Both the position numbers and the translations under genes were made by a program. Below, in pieces: positions 63,051 to 64,000 of a stretch of DNA of 64,000 nucleotides. Every line of letters starts with the position of its first letter. Position 1 is the first letter of the stretch. The notes under the pieces were generated by a model. It searched no databases, was not told the origin of the DNA, and was given only the letters and a program-made list of their open reading frames with translations. The stretch is from an uncultured Lachnospiraceae bacterium (GTDB lineage Bacteria > Bacillota > Clostridia > Lachnospirales > Lachnospiraceae): positions 37,011-101,010 of the forward strand of contig CAQGLR010000009.1 in NCBI GenBank assembly GCA_948794795.1. The letters run 5' to 3'.

Positions 63051-63824
63051 CTCTTCTACGTTTCCTGCATCACTTGCAGCAGCAATAGCAGGAGTCATAG
63101 GAATACGTCCAAGTACAGGCAGGTTATATTCTGCTGCTACTTCGTCAAGGTGGCTTTTGCCAAACATTTCAATGTGTTCTCCACAACAAGGACATTCAAT
63201 ATAACTCATATTTTCGATAATTCCAATAACAGGTATATTCATCATCTGTGCCATTTTAACTGCTTTGGAAACTATCATTGAAACCAGTTCTTGTGGTGAT
63301 GTGACAATAACAATTCCGTCAACAGGTATAGACTGGAATACAGTAAGTGCAACATCACCTGTTCCAGGAGGCATGTCCACAAACATATAGTCAACATCTT
63401 TCCATATTACATCCTGCCAGAACTGTTTCACGGTTCCTGCAATAACAGGTCCTCTCCAGATAACAGGGTCAGTAGTATTTTCAAGAAGAAGGTTGACAGA
63501 CATTGTCTGTATGCCTGTTTTGCTAGTAACAGGATAAATGCCATTTTCATCACCCATAGCACGCTCTGTTATACCAAAAGCTTTAGGGATTGACGGACCA
63601 GTAACATCTGCATCAAGAATAGCAGTATTAAGTCCCTTTTTCTGGAAATTAACAGCAAGCATAGAAGAAACCATAGATTTTCCTACACCGCCTTTACCAC
63701 TTATAACTCCTATAACTTTTTTAATACTGCTGTCTTTATGTGGTGGTTCTATCAGGCTTTTTGGGTCCCTGCTTTCACAGTTTGCACTACAGTTTGAACA
63801 GTCATGTGTACATGTTTCATCCAT
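63000..63824 (-). CDS. mrp: Mrp/NBP35-type iron-sulphur carrier ATPase
   Basis: A P-loop ATPase of about 274 residues that assembles and hands over iron-sulphur clusters. The N-terminus is Cys-rich (CTHDCSNCSANC, as in NBP35-type proteins), the deviant Walker A is GKGGVGKSM, MFVDMPPGTGD is the Walker B/switch region, and IECPCCGEHIE holds the bridging CxxC. I start at ATG 63824, since the in-frame ATG at 63842 overlaps the GAGGAGG site. A hairpin with 11-base arms lies 23 bases upstream of the ribosome-site end of the gene. Confidence 0.93.
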   Translation of the reverse strand: MDETCTHDCSNCSANCESRDPKSLIEPPHKDSSIKKVIGVISGKGGVGKSMVSSMLAVNFQKKGLNTAILDADVTGPSIPKAFGITERAMGDENGIYPVTSKTGIQTMSVNLLLENTTDPVIWRGPVIAGTVKQFWQDVIWKDVDYMFVDMPPGTGDVALTVFQSIPVDGIVIVTSPQELVSMIVSKAVKMAQMMNIPVIGIIENMSYIECPCCGEHIEMFGKSHLDEVAAEYNLPVLGRIPMTPAIAAASDAGNVEELESNWFNEAINAIENI

Positions 63825-63846
63825 AATAATATTCCTCCTCATTAAG

Positions 63847-63887
63847 AAGGTGTAAAACCTTGGTTATATGGTAAGATTTTACACCTT
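63847..63887 (-). promoter_or_regulatory. Inverted repeat in the mrp leader
   Basis: AAGGTGTAAAA (63847-63857) and TTTTACACCTT (63877-63887), perfect 11-base arms, 19-base spacer, directly before the mrp ribosome site. It could be an operator or an RNA hairpin controlling mrp. The remaining bases to 64000 hold a TTGACA word at 63942 but no gene. Confidence 0.5.
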
Positions 63888-64000
63888 GTAATTAGATATA
63901 TTATATCAAAATAAATAACTGGTGTAAAGACTTATTGAAATTTTGACAGGATAACCGCATAAAAAGTTATTACCAATAAAAAGGTTTTATAACCTGTTTT

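Noticed and set aside
1..64000. CRISPR arrays, rRNA and tRNA genes
   Set aside because: No regularly spaced direct repeats, no Cas genes, and no tRNA cloverleaf or rRNA core sequence noticed on either strand.

Overview
The window is AT-rich DNA from a Gram-positive, endospore-forming, apparently motile anaerobe of the Clostridia, most likely a gut Lachnospiraceae. The evidence is SpoVT, a CheA/CheB/CheR set, GGAGG ribosome sites, sigma-A promoters, GH2/GH36/GH13_18/GH43 sugar enzymes, a BirA-controlled BioY locus, and the MBOAT + DHHW + DUF4358 acylation cluster typical of this family. I see no rRNA, tRNA, CRISPR array or prophage. The species was not determined.

Layout. 0-10.5 kb: citrate synthase, a MarR regulator, serine acetyltransferase, then a minus-strand run amidase - RdgB - phosphoesterase - CheR - CheB - response regulator - CheA. 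10.5-18 kb: a GH2 enzyme, an HD-GYP protein with a sugar-binding-like sensor, and a MarR gene followed by a decayed MATE pump. 18-27.4 kb: a raffinose-family sugar operon (ABC importer, GH36 alpha-galactosidase, sucrose-kinase-like protein, GH13_18 phosphorylase) with a divergent AraC regulator. 27.4-31.5 kb: an amino-acid ABC importer followed by a DUF262 + HEPN pair, a predicted defence or toxin module. 31.6-35 kb: a polysaccharide acylation cluster. 35-38 kb: sodC, then an ApaLI-like restriction-modification pair lying between two copies of a duplicated segment. 38.7-48 kb: a BceAB-type transporter, small regulators, a GH43 enzyme, SpoVT and several broken genes. 48-53 kb: a cytosine methyltransferase, a WYL regulator, an MspI-like nuclease, Vsr and an ITPase-like enzyme. 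53-57.6 kb: bioY facing a hotdog - thiolase - AMP-ligase - nitroreductase operon across one palindrome. 57.7-64 kb: an Ig-like surface protein, isocitrate dehydrogenase, a MYG1 hydrolase, a leucine-rich-repeat protein and an Mrp ATPase.

The most unusual content is not protein coding. One family of 189-bp, multi-hairpin repeats is present as two copies about 34 kb apart; a duplicated target segment gives a matched occupied site and empty site, so the element ends can be read directly. A second family of hairpin repeats has several members in which a stem differs by paired base changes. The intact copies sit just downstream of stop codons. The neatest regulatory feature is a perfect 10-bp-arm palindrome between bioY and the thiolase operon: its two arms contain the -35 boxes of two divergent promoters, so one repressor, probably BirA, could close both.
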